Positions 39,631 through 48,809 are shown, counted from the stretch's first letter. The stretch is DNA of 64,000 nt from Kluyvera genomosp. 3 (GCA_002211745.1 CP022114.1:2140645-2204644); one strand, 5' to 3'. A program made the numbers and translations. Notes: generated by a model not told the origin, from the letters alone.

Positions 39631-40134
39631 CTAGAATGTGATTAAGGCCACCCCGCTAATATTATTTGGAATTTCTATATCTCCCGTAACCAGTGTACAA
39701 GCGTTATGACATCCTAGTTTTAAGTAACCATTCTCAAATACAACATTTTGTCTTGCACGTGATTTCCGTGTATGCTCACCAGCAAGGCTACCAGTATCAC
39801 AGGGAGTGTACAAAACAATGGCAAACCCTACATTTGTATGGGCTTCGATTTTTTCAATAACTGTTTTTCTATAATTTACCTGTTCGTGAAGAATAACCGC
39901 AGAAAAAAATTTTCGATAAATTGTGCAGTCTCCTTTTTTGCAAGATCATCCCGGTCGTGAATAATAATTATAGTGAACTAATCCACAAAACTAAATCGAA
40001 GATCTGTTTATGGTATGGTTTTTGGAAACTACATCACTGCCACTGGAAATTAACTGTAATTGCCAATGGTCTTAATATTGTGAAAGGTTTGGATTGGAAT
40101 TGCGATTTTTTCTTCTTTAAGAGAACTATCGCAT
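39631..40134 (-). pseudogene. TIR-like (CAP12/PF10137-type) nucleotide-binding protein, damaged
   Basis: The last part is an unmistakable TIR-like domain of the CAP12 type: GFAIVLYTPCDTGSLAGEH, then RKSRARQNVVFENGYLKLG and TLVTGDIEIPNNISGVA. Upstream, HDRDDLAKKETAQFIEN and AVILHEQVNYRKTVIEKI complete the fold across one break near 39905. Further upstream at least three more breaks and in-frame stops (TAG near 39970) obscure the N-terminus. In known systems this domain binds cyclic nucleotides or degrades NAD during abortive infection. Whether the gene is decayed or only mis-sequenced cannot be told here. It is separated from the ADP-ribosylation operon by a terminator. Confidence 0.65.
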
Positions 40135-40172
40135 AAATTATTTTTAATAAGAATTAACATGTATTTTATACA

Positions 40173-40203
40173 AAATGGCTCGAGACTTAAGTCTGAGCCA
40201 TTT
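40173..40203. terminator. Terminator of the helicase/ADP-ribosylation operon
   Basis: A long imperfect palindrome (arms AAATGGCTC and GAGCCATTT around AGACTTAAGTCT) begins seven bases after the glycohydrolase stop on the minus strand and is followed there by a T-rich stretch. Confidence 0.65.
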
Positions 40204-40209
40204 AGTATA

Positions 40210-41895
40210 TTACTGTTTTTTCTTTCTTGAAATAAATGCCTTGCCTATGATCGCAGCGAAAGCAATGCACGAATCAAGGCCATTTTTATCAGCAAATTGA
40301 ATAAGGTAATGACCTATTTCCCGTTCGCTAAAGCCATTTTTGATTAATTTTGTTGTTATGTCATCGAGATCTAAGTTTTTAGAGTCTGCATAGGCATAAT
40401 CGAAGATATTTTGTTCAAAATTATATTGATTAGAAACTGGCTGTGAATTATTTCTTAAATCATTTTGTCGTGAAGGTTCTTTAGGTGCAAGTGGTTGCTC
40501 GGACACAATATCATTTTTGAGAGGTAAGTCATTCTCACTAAGTTGAGTTGGGTCAGCAAGTTTAATATCACCAATTTTACTCTTCAATAATACAGTTTGA
40601 CCATATTCGAGTTGCATCCATTTCCACTCGTGACTTTTAGCTTTCCAGCCTTCTGGTTTTAATGGTGTGACTTTTCCTAACCCGATGATATGAAACATAC
40701 CATCTTTGTCTTTAACTAATGTATCACTTTGCGTTTGTGGTGTCTGCCATTTGTTTATGTTTGGGTAATTAAAGTTTTTGGTGACAATACCTTCTGCAAT
40801 GTCATTTAATCTGCTTGCTTCACTAATTATATATTTGCTATCCTGGATATTCCACTCTGGAATTCCATTGTAACATCCCAAAATAGCCCCAGCCATACTT
40901 GCAATTGAGTCTGTATCGGTGCCTAATAAATTGACACACGAGATAATTGCTTCGTATGGAGTTGTGTTTTTGTAAAAATGACAAAGCAAAGCACTCGCAA
41001 TTGCAGTGTTTGTTGCTGCTCCTCTCCTTGAGTCTTTGTTACATTCAAGGGCATTAATTGCTGATTTGTACTTATCCGATAGATCACTATTTTCTTTAGC
41101 TGCATTTAGAGATTTTGAAAGATATGTTTTGGATTCTACTCGAATTCTATCTATTTCTTCATGCAATTTGTTACCTGACATAATCTCCCAATTAGGAAGC
41201 CAGAAGTTATTCAACTCATAGATTTCCTGAATAATATCCGGGACAGAAGTGAAGTTATCAATAAAACCATTGATTTCTGTAGGGCCTGCTGGTCTACCAT
41301 TTATTAACGCATACTGTAGAGTATCAGCATGCAAGAGAGCTCCGCAGACTGCTATTAAGTGCCCATGAGTTACTAATGAATCTTTAATTACAGATGCAAC
41401 ATATTTTCTATCAGATAAATTCTTACAACTCCATACGTGGGGTTGTATTCTCATGGCGGTTCCATTTCCACCTGAGTTTGTGTACTCAATGCCATTGCTT
41501 TTGTAGAAGTTAGAGAACCAATTAGTATCTTTCCGCATAAGATTGGTAGCTGCTAACTTAGTTGCTCTGCCTGCACCTAATGCATAAGATAACCAAACTG
41601 GAAGCTCTATTTTAGCAAATGACTCAGTGTCAAACTCTCCATTGCTTCTAATAGATCTTGATACAGCTAATCTTAATTGTGTATCATCTGAATATGTTCC
41701 TGCCGGGAGACTCACAGTTACTCCTGAGTATCCACCAATTTTTCGATTCCAGCTAACAGGTTTCAGAAGGTAGGTATCGTTAATCCTACGCTTTAAGCCA
41801 CTTTCATCTGTAAGTTCAGAAATCCAGCCAATAGCATCACCAGCAGCGGCCCACAGTGCGGAATTTATGACCTTTTGTTTTCTGAGTGAGTTCAT
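40210..41895 (-). CDS. ADP-ribosylglycohydrolase (DraG/ARH fold), extended
   Basis: The N-terminal 350 residues are an ADP-ribosylglycohydrolase: ALWAAAGDAIG, the metal motif TYSDDTQ (residues 67-73), SGGNGTAMR (141-149) and LGTDTDSIA (324-332). Such enzymes remove ADP-ribose from proteins or nucleic acid. The C-terminal 200 residues are an extension with HEWKWMQLEYGQTVLLKSKI and a final helical FSEREIGHYLIQFADKNGLD, possibly a binding module. It is the last gene of a three-gene operon, nine bases after a DarT-like transferase, so it is the likely antidote. GAGGG precedes the ATG. The frame is intact. Confidence 0.85.
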   Translation of the reverse strand: MNSLRKQKVINSALWAAAGDAIGWISELTDESGLKRRINDTYLLKPVSWNRKIGGYSGVTVSLPAGTYSDDTQLRLAVSRSIRSNGEFDTESFAKIELPVWLSYALGAGRATKLAATNLMRKDTNWFSNFYKSNGIEYTNSGGNGTAMRIQPHVWSCKNLSDRKYVASVIKDSLVTHGHLIAVCGALLHADTLQYALINGRPAGPTEINGFIDNFTSVPDIIQEIYELNNFWLPNWEIMSGNKLHEEIDRIRVESKTYLSKSLNAAKENSDLSDKYKSAINALECNKDSRRGAATNTAIASALLCHFYKNTTPYEAIISCVNLLGTDTDSIASMAGAILGCYNGIPEWNIQDSKYIISEASRLNDIAEGIVTKNFNYPNINKWQTPQTQSDTLVKDKDGMFHIIGLGKVTPLKPEGWKAKSHEWKWMQLEYGQTVLLKSKIGDIKLADPTQLSENDLPLKNDIVSEQPLAPKEPSRQNDLRNNSQPVSNQYNFEQNIFDYAYADSKNLDLDDITTKLIKNGFSEREIGHYLIQFADKNGLDSCIAFAAIIGKAFISRKKKQ

Positions 41896-41904
41896 TTTTC
41901 CCTC

Positions 41905-42570
41905 TTAGAATGTGTTAGGCACACCTAAAAATTTTTCTGGACAAATAATAACATTTACAGAATGAAAACCAAAGCTCCTCAATGTTCCGTGTATAGATGC
42001 TGCTTGCTCTTGGTCCTGTACATAAACGCTTCTAAGAAATTTCATATCAAGTGGGTTTGGGTACAGAACTTCAGCTTGCTCGCAGGTAGTCAATCTTTGA
42101 GGTCGACCATTTCTTCTTACCGTATTTCCTCTCCACCTTGTAATCGTATCTGCAAACATAGCTTGAAGCCCTGCAGGACCATGAGTTCTTATTACAGATG
42201 TATATATATTATTCGTAGTTGTAAAATAAACCTTTGGGTGAGTCAGTATAATAGGGTCAAAAGCCATAATACACCACCATCGATCTTCGCCTCTGAACCA
42301 ACGCTTAGCTGCATTGAAATAACTTGTGTTTATTTCACTTATGGATAGGTTTATATAATCTAACCAATCTTCATCTTTATTAAAGGTATCTTGGGCCTCT
42401 TTTCTCTCACTTGATACAGGTGACGCAATATAGCTTAAATATTGATCTACATTTAATGCCTTACGAGATAAAACTACGCCAGTACCTGCACAGCCGGTTA
42501 ATCCTCTTTCAGTAGTAAAATGCAGAATCTCAGTTATACCATTATCTGTAATGTATTGTTCAATAGTCAT
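41905..42570 (-). CDS. DarT-like (DUF4433-like) ADP-ribosyltransferase
   Basis: A 221-residue protein with the DarT pattern: ILHFTTERGL near residue 15 (the H-F-T start of the NAD-binding fold), WWCIMAFDPIIL at about 98-109, and a conserved glutamate in CEQAEVLYPNPLDMKFL (E167), the place of the catalytic glutamate in DarT, which ADP-ribosylates thymidine in DNA. Similarity to true DarT is moderate, so another target base or RNA is possible. The ATG follows the helicase stop directly (TAAATG), so the genes are translationally coupled. The usual DarG macrodomain antitoxin is replaced by a glycohydrolase. Confidence 0.6.
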   Translation of the reverse strand: MTIEQYITDNGITEILHFTTERGLTGCAGTGVVLSRKALNVDQYLSYIASPVSSERKEAQDTFNKDEDWLDYINLSISEINTSYFNAAKRWFRGEDRWWCIMAFDPIILTHPKVYFTTTNNIYTSVIRTHGPAGLQAMFADTITRWRGNTVRRNGRPQRLTTCEQAEVLYPNPLDMKFLRSVYVQDQEQAASIHGTLRSFGFHSVNVIICPEKFLGVPNTF

Positions 42571-43968
42571 TTATAAATCTATCTCGTCGAAAGTTCCAGG
42601 GGTAAAATACTCTACCAAATCTGATTTTTCTGATTCTTTATATCCGATAACAACTGAATCTCTGGCTCGACTAATAGCCATTGCAAGTAATCTTCTCAAT
42701 TGCTGTAATTTATCATCATTTTCATCTTGTTGATGCTGCATATTTGCAGTACTAAGACCTAAAATTATCACGTGATCAAACTCGAGCCCCTTCGCGGAGT
42801 TCATTGTTGATAGTGCGATATTTTCAGGCCCTCTTGACCAAACCTTATTTCTCGTAATTGTAACGTAAGGAAGGTTATGATGAGTTAGTTGTTTTTCAAT
42901 TTCATCAAACCATTTTCCGCCTTTAGGTTTAAGAAATGCTACTGATTCATTTTGCAAGTTAACATTGTTTTTAATATAATTAATCGCATACTTAACTTGC
43001 TGAGAATATCGCCCTTTGCAAACAACTGGTTTAGGGCCATGTCTTGTAGCTTTTGTAAAGTCGCTGATGCTCCCATCATCATCAATTGTTAATCCATGAG
43101 TGATTGACGCAGCAAATGCAGCAATTTCCACAGTATTTCTGTGGTTCTCCCCTAATCTAAAATAGGCCGCATTTCGCATATCTAATCCGGTTTCTACCCA
43201 TGTGAAACCTCGAGGATATAAACGTTGAATTGTATCAATGACAAATGTTAAATAATAATCTTCATTTAGGTGGTTTAGTATTGCTCTAATTTGGTTAGCC
43301 GAAAAATCTTGGGTTTCATCGACTACAATTATGTCATAGCCTAGACATTCGTTAGCTATCATTTTCTCACATTGTGAGTGCCAATCATCTAACTGATTAT
43401 CTTGAAGGTATTGTACATAAGAGCGAACAACATCTATTAAAAACTGACGAGTTTGTCTGGTTACTTGAGGTGACAATCCTCTACCCGTTCTTTCAACTGT
43501 TAAGTAGTTATCCAGTTCATGATGACGGAATCTACCACGAAAATAATCTATTTCATCGAGCACAAAGTTTAAATCCAGTCCCAGAGATAAACATCTATTA
43601 AGAAGATAAGAATCGCGATTGGCATCGCTTATTAAAGGGGTGTTTAAATGCACTCGAGCCCAATTGGCAAATGTGTCATTTTCAACTACTACAGGTATCG
43701 CCTTAGCTTGAATACTATCATTGATTAAACCCTCAATATATCCGGCTAAAGTTCTATTAAATGACAGTACTAATGTTTTGATCGGGGTCGTATCATTGTT
43801 GAGATTTCTTCGATACGTTAACGCATTGACTATTGCTGTAAGTCGAAGTAAAGCACTTGTAGTTTTGCCGCTGCCTGCCGCACCCCGAATAACTACAATA
43901 CCTGACGTATTTCGACTTACTATGGGCAGTTGTTCAGGTGTAGCTCGATGGTTAGAAAGAATTTTCAC
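42571..43968 (-). CDS. Short UvrD/PcrA-like superfamily 1 helicase
   Basis: A 465-residue SF1 DNA helicase, much shorter than UvrD (about 720 aa). Motifs in order: Walker A GAAGSGKTT (29-37), motif Ia LVLSFNRTLAGYI, Walker B IIVVDETQDFS (213-223), motif IV FRLGENHRNTVE, motif V TMNSAKGLEFDHVIIL and motif VI LLAMAISRARDSVVIGY. The accessory 1B and 2B domains are much reduced. AAGGAG lies four bases before the ATG. It is first in the operon with the ADP-ribosyltransferase and glycohydrolase. A sensor or DNA-targeting role for the operon is inference. The frame is intact. Confidence 0.88.
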   Translation of the reverse strand: MKILSNHRATPEQLPIVSRNTSGIVVIRGAAGSGKTTSALLRLTAIVNALTYRRNLNNDTTPIKTLVLSFNRTLAGYIEGLINDSIQAKAIPVVVENDTFANWARVHLNTPLISDANRDSYLLNRCLSLGLDLNFVLDEIDYFRGRFRHHELDNYLTVERTGRGLSPQVTRQTRQFLIDVVRSYVQYLQDNQLDDWHSQCEKMIANECLGYDIIVVDETQDFSANQIRAILNHLNEDYYLTFVIDTIQRLYPRGFTWVETGLDMRNAAYFRLGENHRNTVEIAAFAASITHGLTIDDDGSISDFTKATRHGPKPVVCKGRYSQQVKYAINYIKNNVNLQNESVAFLKPKGGKWFDEIEKQLTHHNLPYVTITRNKVWSRGPENIALSTMNSAKGLEFDHVIILGLSTANMQHQQDENDDKLQQLRRLLAMAISRARDSVVIGYKESEKSDLVEYFTPGTFDEIDL

Positions 43969-44230
43969 ATTGCTCTCCTTAAGTACTTGTGATTTCCAAT
44001 TTTCTCTATATATAAAGCTTGTTGTGGGGTAGCTTGTCTGTTACTCAATGATTGTGAGATTAATCTTATATACCTTGAGACACCAGCCTTCAAGTGAAGA
44101 TTGTAACTTATGTTTCAGACGGCTAGAGGGCTCGTTTTTTTTACTATGGAATAGCTTATCTGGTCATACTGTTAGAGATGTGACCTGCTCCCCGTTGATT
44201 AGCAGGCCCGATGTTAGTAATGCCTTCATA

Positions 44231-44650
44231 AGCCACATGAGGACATCCCTATGAAGAAGCGTTTTCCGACGAATAGATGACCGAGAAGCAGAAGCAGAAG
44301 CCGGAGTGTCTGACCTGCGTGGATGATTTCACGAAGGCATGCCGGACGCTCACTGTTGCTTTTGGGATTTCAGGTGTGCAAGCCACTCGTATTATGGGTC
44401 GCATTGTGTTGTTTCACTCCGGCTACGACAAGAACTGACCAAGGGCCTGAGTTTACCTGCAGAGCACTTTATTAGTAGGCTTATGAGCATGGAGTGGCGC
44501 TGTGGTTTATCCAGCCCGGCAAGCTGATACAGAACGGATTTATTTAGAGTTTTAACGGACGCTTTCGCGATGAATGCCTGAATGAGCATTGGCTCATCTA
44601 CGTCAGTCATGCAGGAGAACCATCTGTGAATGGCGTTAGGATTTTAACGA
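44231..44650 (+). mobile_element. IS3-family transposase remnant
   Basis: Broken reading of an IS3-type OrfB: a basic KKRFP start, then DQGPEFTCRAL around the second catalytic aspartate, GVALWFIQPGK, and FNGRFRDECLNEHW at the end with the usual glutamate region. Multiple stops and shifts run through it and no intact inverted repeats were found. It lies against the truncated end of the Fic gene, so the insertion or later deletion probably removed the Fic C-terminus. Confidence 0.65.
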
Positions 44651-44676
44651 GTGCCGTCCACACGCACGCTCAATTA

Positions 44677-45149
44677 TCAGACGCCGTCATAATTTGCGGC
44701 GGGCTGGAGAAAGAGGAATTCTGATAGTGAAGGGGCCGACATTACGAACTGCGCGTTGTATCTAATCCTAGGGCAGGTCACTTCGTGCATGTCGCTACAC
44801 GGCTTGTATTGAGCCAGATACTTGCTGTCGAACTCGTTCAGCAGTTTTGGCAACTGCGCTGAGGGGCAAACACAAAGCCTCCCTTGCTGATATTCACCGT
44901 TCTTTCTTGTCCAGCCCACTCGTAGATGTTACCTAACCAGCGGCGATGCCAGCTTTTTAGCAGAGCTACGCTGGGTTGGCCTTCCGGGAACTGTTCTTCA
45001 AAAACAGACAGGTAGAGTTGTTCTAACAGAACAAGTTCAGCCTCATCCATCTCATCAGAAGTAGCGATCCCCAGCTTATTAGATAAAACTTGTTCACCAG
45101 AGTCTTTCCCATACTGGCCCTCACTGCTGAATACAAGGTATCGGCTCAT
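44677..45149 (-). pseudogene. Fic-domain protein, C-terminally truncated
   Basis: Residues KSWHRRWLGNIYEWAGQERT, then VNISKGGFVFAP and SAQLPKLLNEF, are the first half of a Fido/Fic AMPylation domain. One base loss near 44880 breaks it. The diagnostic HPFxxGNGR catalytic loop is absent: the frame turns into unrelated sequence before ending at 44677, next to an IS3 remnant. Without that loop it cannot transfer AMP. Confidence 0.7.
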
Positions 45150-45328
45150 GGAGATGCCCTGTAGTATTAGACAGATGTGAAAACAGAGGGAGCATAACGC
45201 TGGTTGAGTACAGCAAACAATACTCTTAAAATCAGCTGGTTACAAAAGTGTAGGTTAAAATGTAGTTGTTATTCTATTGTGGAAAATAATCGTTAATAAT
45301 CAGCGTTAACACACCAAAGCATCTTCGT

Positions 45329-46522
45329 TTACGACACATCAGTACTATTGTCTGTGCTTTTTACCCATCCCTCAAGCTTATCCGCCCATTCCTGCATCAT
45401 CACTTTACGCTCATCAAGATAAGTTGCATGGTTGTATGTGCGACGAACATTGTTGGTATCAGCGTGTGCAAGTTGGGCCTCAATAGCATCAGGTCGATAG
45501 CCCATTTCGTTTAAACGCGTACTTCCTGTAGTTCTGGTTGCATGGGGGCTATAAATGCCACTCCAGCCGAGGATTTTTAGTAGCTGGCGCAGGGAGTGCG
45601 ATGTCATTGGACCTAGCGGATTATCTCTGCCTGGGAAAAGGTGCTGCCGATGCCCGGTTAATCCCTGTAGTGTTCTGAGCATTTTGACAGCTTGGAAGGG
45701 TAGGGGAATAACGTGTTCTCTGCGGGCTTTCATTCGCGCTGCCGGAATGGTCCACAGGGCGTTATCAAGATCGAATTCTGTCCATTCTGCTTCGGTGGCT
45801 TCTGCAGGACGCGCCAATGTCCACCACATAAGCCATATGCAATAGTTAACCTGGTATGAGCCACGACTGTTATCAAAACAGCTTAATAGCTTCCCGATTT
45901 GTTGTGGGTTTAGTGCCTGTTTGTGCTGTGTCTTATTCGCCGGAATCGCCTTACGCACTGGCCAGACAGGATCGCTATCTGCTCTGAGCGTCGCCACCGC
46001 CAGTTCAAAAACGGATGAAATGGTTCGACGGGCTTCAGCGGCAACGGTCGGTGCTCCTCGTTTAGCAGTTTCTTGAAGAATTTTAAGAATGTGGTATGGG
46101 GTGATCTCCCTGACTGGGAGCTTACCGATTGCGGGAAAAACCACTCGTTCAAGCATATCCAGTCGCCGCGTTTTGGTGATTTCGGCCCAGTCTTTCATCT
46201 GCAACCACTCTTTGGCGATCAGCTCAAAGGTGTTGGATGCGTCATTGACCTTGCGGATCTTATCTAGCTGACGAGCCTGTGTCGGACTAACTCCATCTGC
46301 GACTTGCTTACGCGCTTGCTCGCATTTCTCGCGAGCTTCTGCAAGTTTGACCGTCGGGTATTCACCCAATGCAAACATGCTGGATTTACCGTTGAGTTTA
46401 AACCGATAGCGCCATGCCTTTTTGCCATTGGGTTTCACTTCGAGGTAGAGACCATTGAAATCATTGAGTCGATAGAGTTTTTCTTTCGGCTTGGCAGTGC
46501 GGCATTGCGTATCGGTGAGCAT
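45329..46522 (-). CDS. P4-type tyrosine integrase of the island
   Basis: A 397-residue integrase with an N-terminal DUF4102 arm-binding domain (YRLNDFNGLYLEVKPNGKKA, then FALGEYPTVKLAEAR) and a C-terminal catalytic domain. The catalytic arginine is in LARPAEATEAEW, then HATRTTGSTRLNEMG carries the H-x-x-R pair, followed by AQLAHADTNNVRRTYNHA with histidine and the nucleophile tyrosine. It lies about 215 bp inside the ychF end of the island and is transcribed inward. The frame is intact, so the island may still be mobile. Confidence 0.9.
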   Translation of the reverse strand: MLTDTQCRTAKPKEKLYRLNDFNGLYLEVKPNGKKAWRYRFKLNGKSSMFALGEYPTVKLAEAREKCEQARKQVADGVSPTQARQLDKIRKVNDASNTFELIAKEWLQMKDWAEITKTRRLDMLERVVFPAIGKLPVREITPYHILKILQETAKRGAPTVAAEARRTISSVFELAVATLRADSDPVWPVRKAIPANKTQHKQALNPQQIGKLLSCFDNSRGSYQVNYCIWLMWWTLARPAEATEAEWTEFDLDNALWTIPAARMKARREHVIPLPFQAVKMLRTLQGLTGHRQHLFPGRDNPLGPMTSHSLRQLLKILGWSGIYSPHATRTTGSTRLNEMGYRPDAIEAQLAHADTNNVRRTYNHATYLDERKVMMQEWADKLEGWVKSTDNSTDVS

Positions 46523-46553
46523 AACGGGGCCTTTTTTATTTATTATACCGTTA

Positions 46554-46610
46554 TTGTACTCACTTAAAATGAAGATGGAAGAATGTTGTACTCATCCGTG
46601 TACTCATTTT
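46554..46610 (+). repeat. Right integrase arm-type repeats (three copies)
   Basis: TTGTACTCA at 46554, TTGTACTCAT at 46586 and TGTACTCATTTT at 46599, all in one orientation between the integrase gene and the ychF end. The last copy shares TGTACTCATTTT exactly with the left end of the island. Confidence 0.55.
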
Positions 46611-46653
46611 TGACAGCGTTGTTACGAGATGAATTGCGACATTGTGAAATGAA

Positions 46654-46677
46654 AAATCCACGCAATTGCGTGGATTT
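46654..46677. terminator. Terminator of ychF
   Basis: A perfect 24-bp palindrome (arms AAATCCACGC / GCGTGGATTT) followed on the minus strand by a T-run. It stands 59 bp after the ychF stop and is identical to the hairpin at 24291. Confidence 0.8.
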
Positions 46678-46736
46678 TATGGTGTTTTCCAGTCCTCATG
46701 CGATTTGCTGAGATCGCATGAGACAACAGAAGCGAA

Positions 46737-46749
46737 TTAGACGTTGAAC
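46737..46749. repeat. Proposed attR core within the ychF 3' end
   Basis: TTAGACGTTGAAC encodes the last codons and stop of ychF on the minus strand and pairs with the left copy at 24369. Confidence 0.55.
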
Positions 46750-47831
46750 AAGAAGTTCATCACATCGCCATCTTTAACGATGTAATCTTTCCCTTCTGCA
46801 CGCATCTTGCCCGCTTCTTTCGCGCCTTGCTCACCTTTATAGGTGATGAAATCTTCAAACGCGATGGTCTGTGCGCGGATAAAGCCTTTTTCGAAGTCGG
46901 TATGGATTTTACCCGCCGCCTGCGGTGCGGTTGCGCCAACAGGGATGGTCCATGCGCGAACTTCTTTCACGCCCGCGGTGAAGTAGGTCTGCAGGTTCAG
47001 CAGTTCGTAACCGGCGCGGATCACGCGGTTCAGGCCCGGTTCTTCGAGACCCATTTCAGCCATGAATTCTTCACGGTCTGCATCGTCGAGTTCAGCGATA
47101 TCGGCTTCGACGGCGGCGCAAACGGCAACCACAACTGAACCTTCAGCCGCGGCGATTTCGCGCACTTTATCGAGGTACGGGTTGTTTTCAAAACCGTCTT
47201 CGTTGACGTTGGCGATATACATGGTTGGCTTCAGGGTCAGGAAGCTCAGGTATTTGATGGCCGCTTTATCTTCGTCGGTCAGCGTTTTCAGCGCACGCAG
47301 CATGCCTGCGTTTTCCAGCTGCGGCAGACATTTTTCCAGCGCGGCCAGCTCGGCTTTGGCATCTTTGTCGCCGCCTTTAGCTTTCTTCTGCACGCGGTGA
47401 ATAGCGCGTTCACAGGTGTCGAGGTCGGACAGCGCCAGCTCGGTGTTGATGACGTCGATATCGTCAGCCGGATCCACTTTGTTATTCACGTGGATAATGT
47501 TGTCGTTTTCGAAGCAGCGAACAACGTGGCCAATCGCTTCGGTTTCGCGGATGTTGGTCAGGAACTGGTTACCCAGGCCTTCACCTTTAGATGCGCCTTT
47601 TACCAGGCCCGCGATGTCGACGAATTCCATGGTGGTCGGCAGGATGCGCTGCGGTTTAACGATTTCCGCCAGCTGGTCCAGACGTGGATCGGGCATCGGC
47701 ACAACGCCTGTGTTCGGCTCGATAGTACAGAACGGGAAGTTCGCCGCTTCAATACCCGCTTTGGTGAGCGCGTTGAACAGGGTGGATTTGCCTACGTTTG
47801 GCAAACCAACGATACCGCATTTGAATCCCAT
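46737..47831 (-). CDS. ychF: YchF, ribosome-associated ATPase of the Obg family
   Basis: A 364-residue P-loop protein: Walker [10 protein letters not shown], switch [32 protein letters not shown] and the altered NVNE in place of NKxD that explains its ATP preference; the C-terminal TGS-like domain ends FLFNV. It binds ribosomes and modulates translation and stress responses. It sits upstream of the island insertion point; only the last codons are affected, and they appear to be restored by the element. The frame is intact. Confidence 0.95.
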   Translation of the reverse strand: MGFKCGIVGLPNVGKSTLFNALTKAGIEAANFPFCTIEPNTGVVPMPDPRLDQLAEIVKPQRILPTTMEFVDIAGLVKGASKGEGLGNQFLTNIRETEAIGHVVRCFENDNIIHVNNKVDPADDIDVINTELALSDLDTCERAIHRVQKKAKGGDKDAKAELAALEKCLPQLENAGMLRALKTLTDEDKAAIKYLSFLTLKPTMYIANVNEDGFENNPYLDKVREIAAAEGSVVVAVCAAVEADIAELDDADREEFMAEMGLEEPGLNRVIRAGYELLNLQTYFTAGVKEVRAWTIPVGATAPQAAGKIHTDFEKGFIRAQTIAFEDFITYKGEQGAKEAGKMRAEGKDYIVKDGDVMNFLFNV

Positions 47832-47946
47832 GTTTAAATCACCTTAATCTTTTGATATTCAACCTGTTATAGAGAACAGATTGTAGAAAAGTAAATAACT
47901 CAGACCATTATACACGTCATGCGGGAAAAATACCGCAGTCGTCGGT

Positions 47947-48531
47947 CTATTGCGCCTTAAAAGCGTGTAATCGGTTAGTTGCTTTGGTCAGCCCGTCTTT
48001 CAGCCAGATCTCGGTGCAGCGCGCCGCTTCGTCTACCGCATCGTCGATCAACTTCTGTTCAGCAGCCTGCGGTTTACCCAGCACAAAACCCACAACTTTG
48101 TTTTTATCGCCCGGATGGCCGATTCCAATACGTAAGCGATGAAAATTAGGGTTATTGCCCAGTTTGCTGATGATGTCCTTCAGGCCGTTATGGCCGCCGT
48201 GGCCGCCGCCGAGTTTAAACTTCGCCACGCCCGGAGGAAGATCCAACTCGTCATGAGCCACCAGAATTTCATCCGGATTAATACGATAGAAGGTTGCCAG
48301 CGCCGCCACAGCTTTACCGCTGAGGTTCATAAAGGTGGTTGGCACCAACAGGCGTACATCTTCCCCGGCCAGATTAATGCGGGAGGTGTAGCCAAAAAAC
48401 TTACTTTCTTCACGCAGCGGGGCGCGAAAGCGCTCTGCCAGTAAATCGACGTACCATGCGCCCGCGTTATGACGCGTTCCCGCGTACTCTGCGCCGGGAT
48501 TCGCCAGGCCGACAATCAGTTTAATCGTCAC
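47947..48531 (-). CDS. pth: Peptidyl-tRNA hydrolase
   Basis: An essential 194-residue enzyme that frees tRNA from aborted peptidyl-tRNA. Conserved residues: [20 protein letters not shown] at the N-terminus with the catalytic histidine, HDELDLPPG with the aspartate, and [13 protein letters not shown]. It precedes ychF, as in E. coli, with 115 bp between. The frame is intact. Confidence 0.95.
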   Translation of the reverse strand: MTIKLIVGLANPGAEYAGTRHNAGAWYVDLLAERFRAPLREESKFFGYTSRINLAGEDVRLLVPTTFMNLSGKAVAALATFYRINPDEILVAHDELDLPPGVAKFKLGGGHGGHNGLKDIISKLGNNPNFHRLRIGIGHPGDKNKVVGFVLGKPQAAEQKLIDDAVDEAARCTEIWLKDGLTKATNRLHAFKAQ

Positions 48532-48809
48532 GTTTTTGTTCCTGAGTGGGCAATCTTTCCGGCGGCTAGTTTACGTTGTGACGACGCGCTTGACAAAAAT
48601 TAGCGCTGAAAGGGCTGAAAACTGAATAGTTGATGTGCGGAATAATATTGTTTGAAAAGTATTTCAGTCACTTAAATGTAAAGTTATGTTGATGATATGT
48701 TCACGTTTGTGATCGGCCACGCACTTATCCACAGCGCTGTTGTCTATACTTTACACACAAGGAATAGGGATATATCCCTAAACCCAAAGCAATCTACGGA
48801 GGTGACACT

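Larger units (their letters stand above)
24369..46749. mobile_element. Defence island integrated at the 3' end of ychF (about 22.4 kb)
   Basis: The interval is bounded by TTAGACGTTAAAC on the left and TTAGACGTTGAAC on the right, the latter being the last codons of ychF. A P4-type integrase gene lies about 215 bp inside the right end. Repeats of TGTACTCA lie inside both ends, as expected for integrase arm sites. The cargo is AT-rich relative to the hpx genes and contains RADAR, a helicase/ADP-ribosylation operon, TIR-like, Fic, RadC, AlpA and replication genes. Boundaries rest on the 12-of-13 direct repeat and the duplicated hairpin; an empty-site genome is needed to prove them. Confidence 0.7.

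Noticed and set aside
40210-41895. The glycohydrolase as a DarG-type macrodomain antitoxin
   Set aside because: Motifs are of the DraG/ARH fold (TYSDDTQ, LGTDTDS); no macrodomain signature is present.
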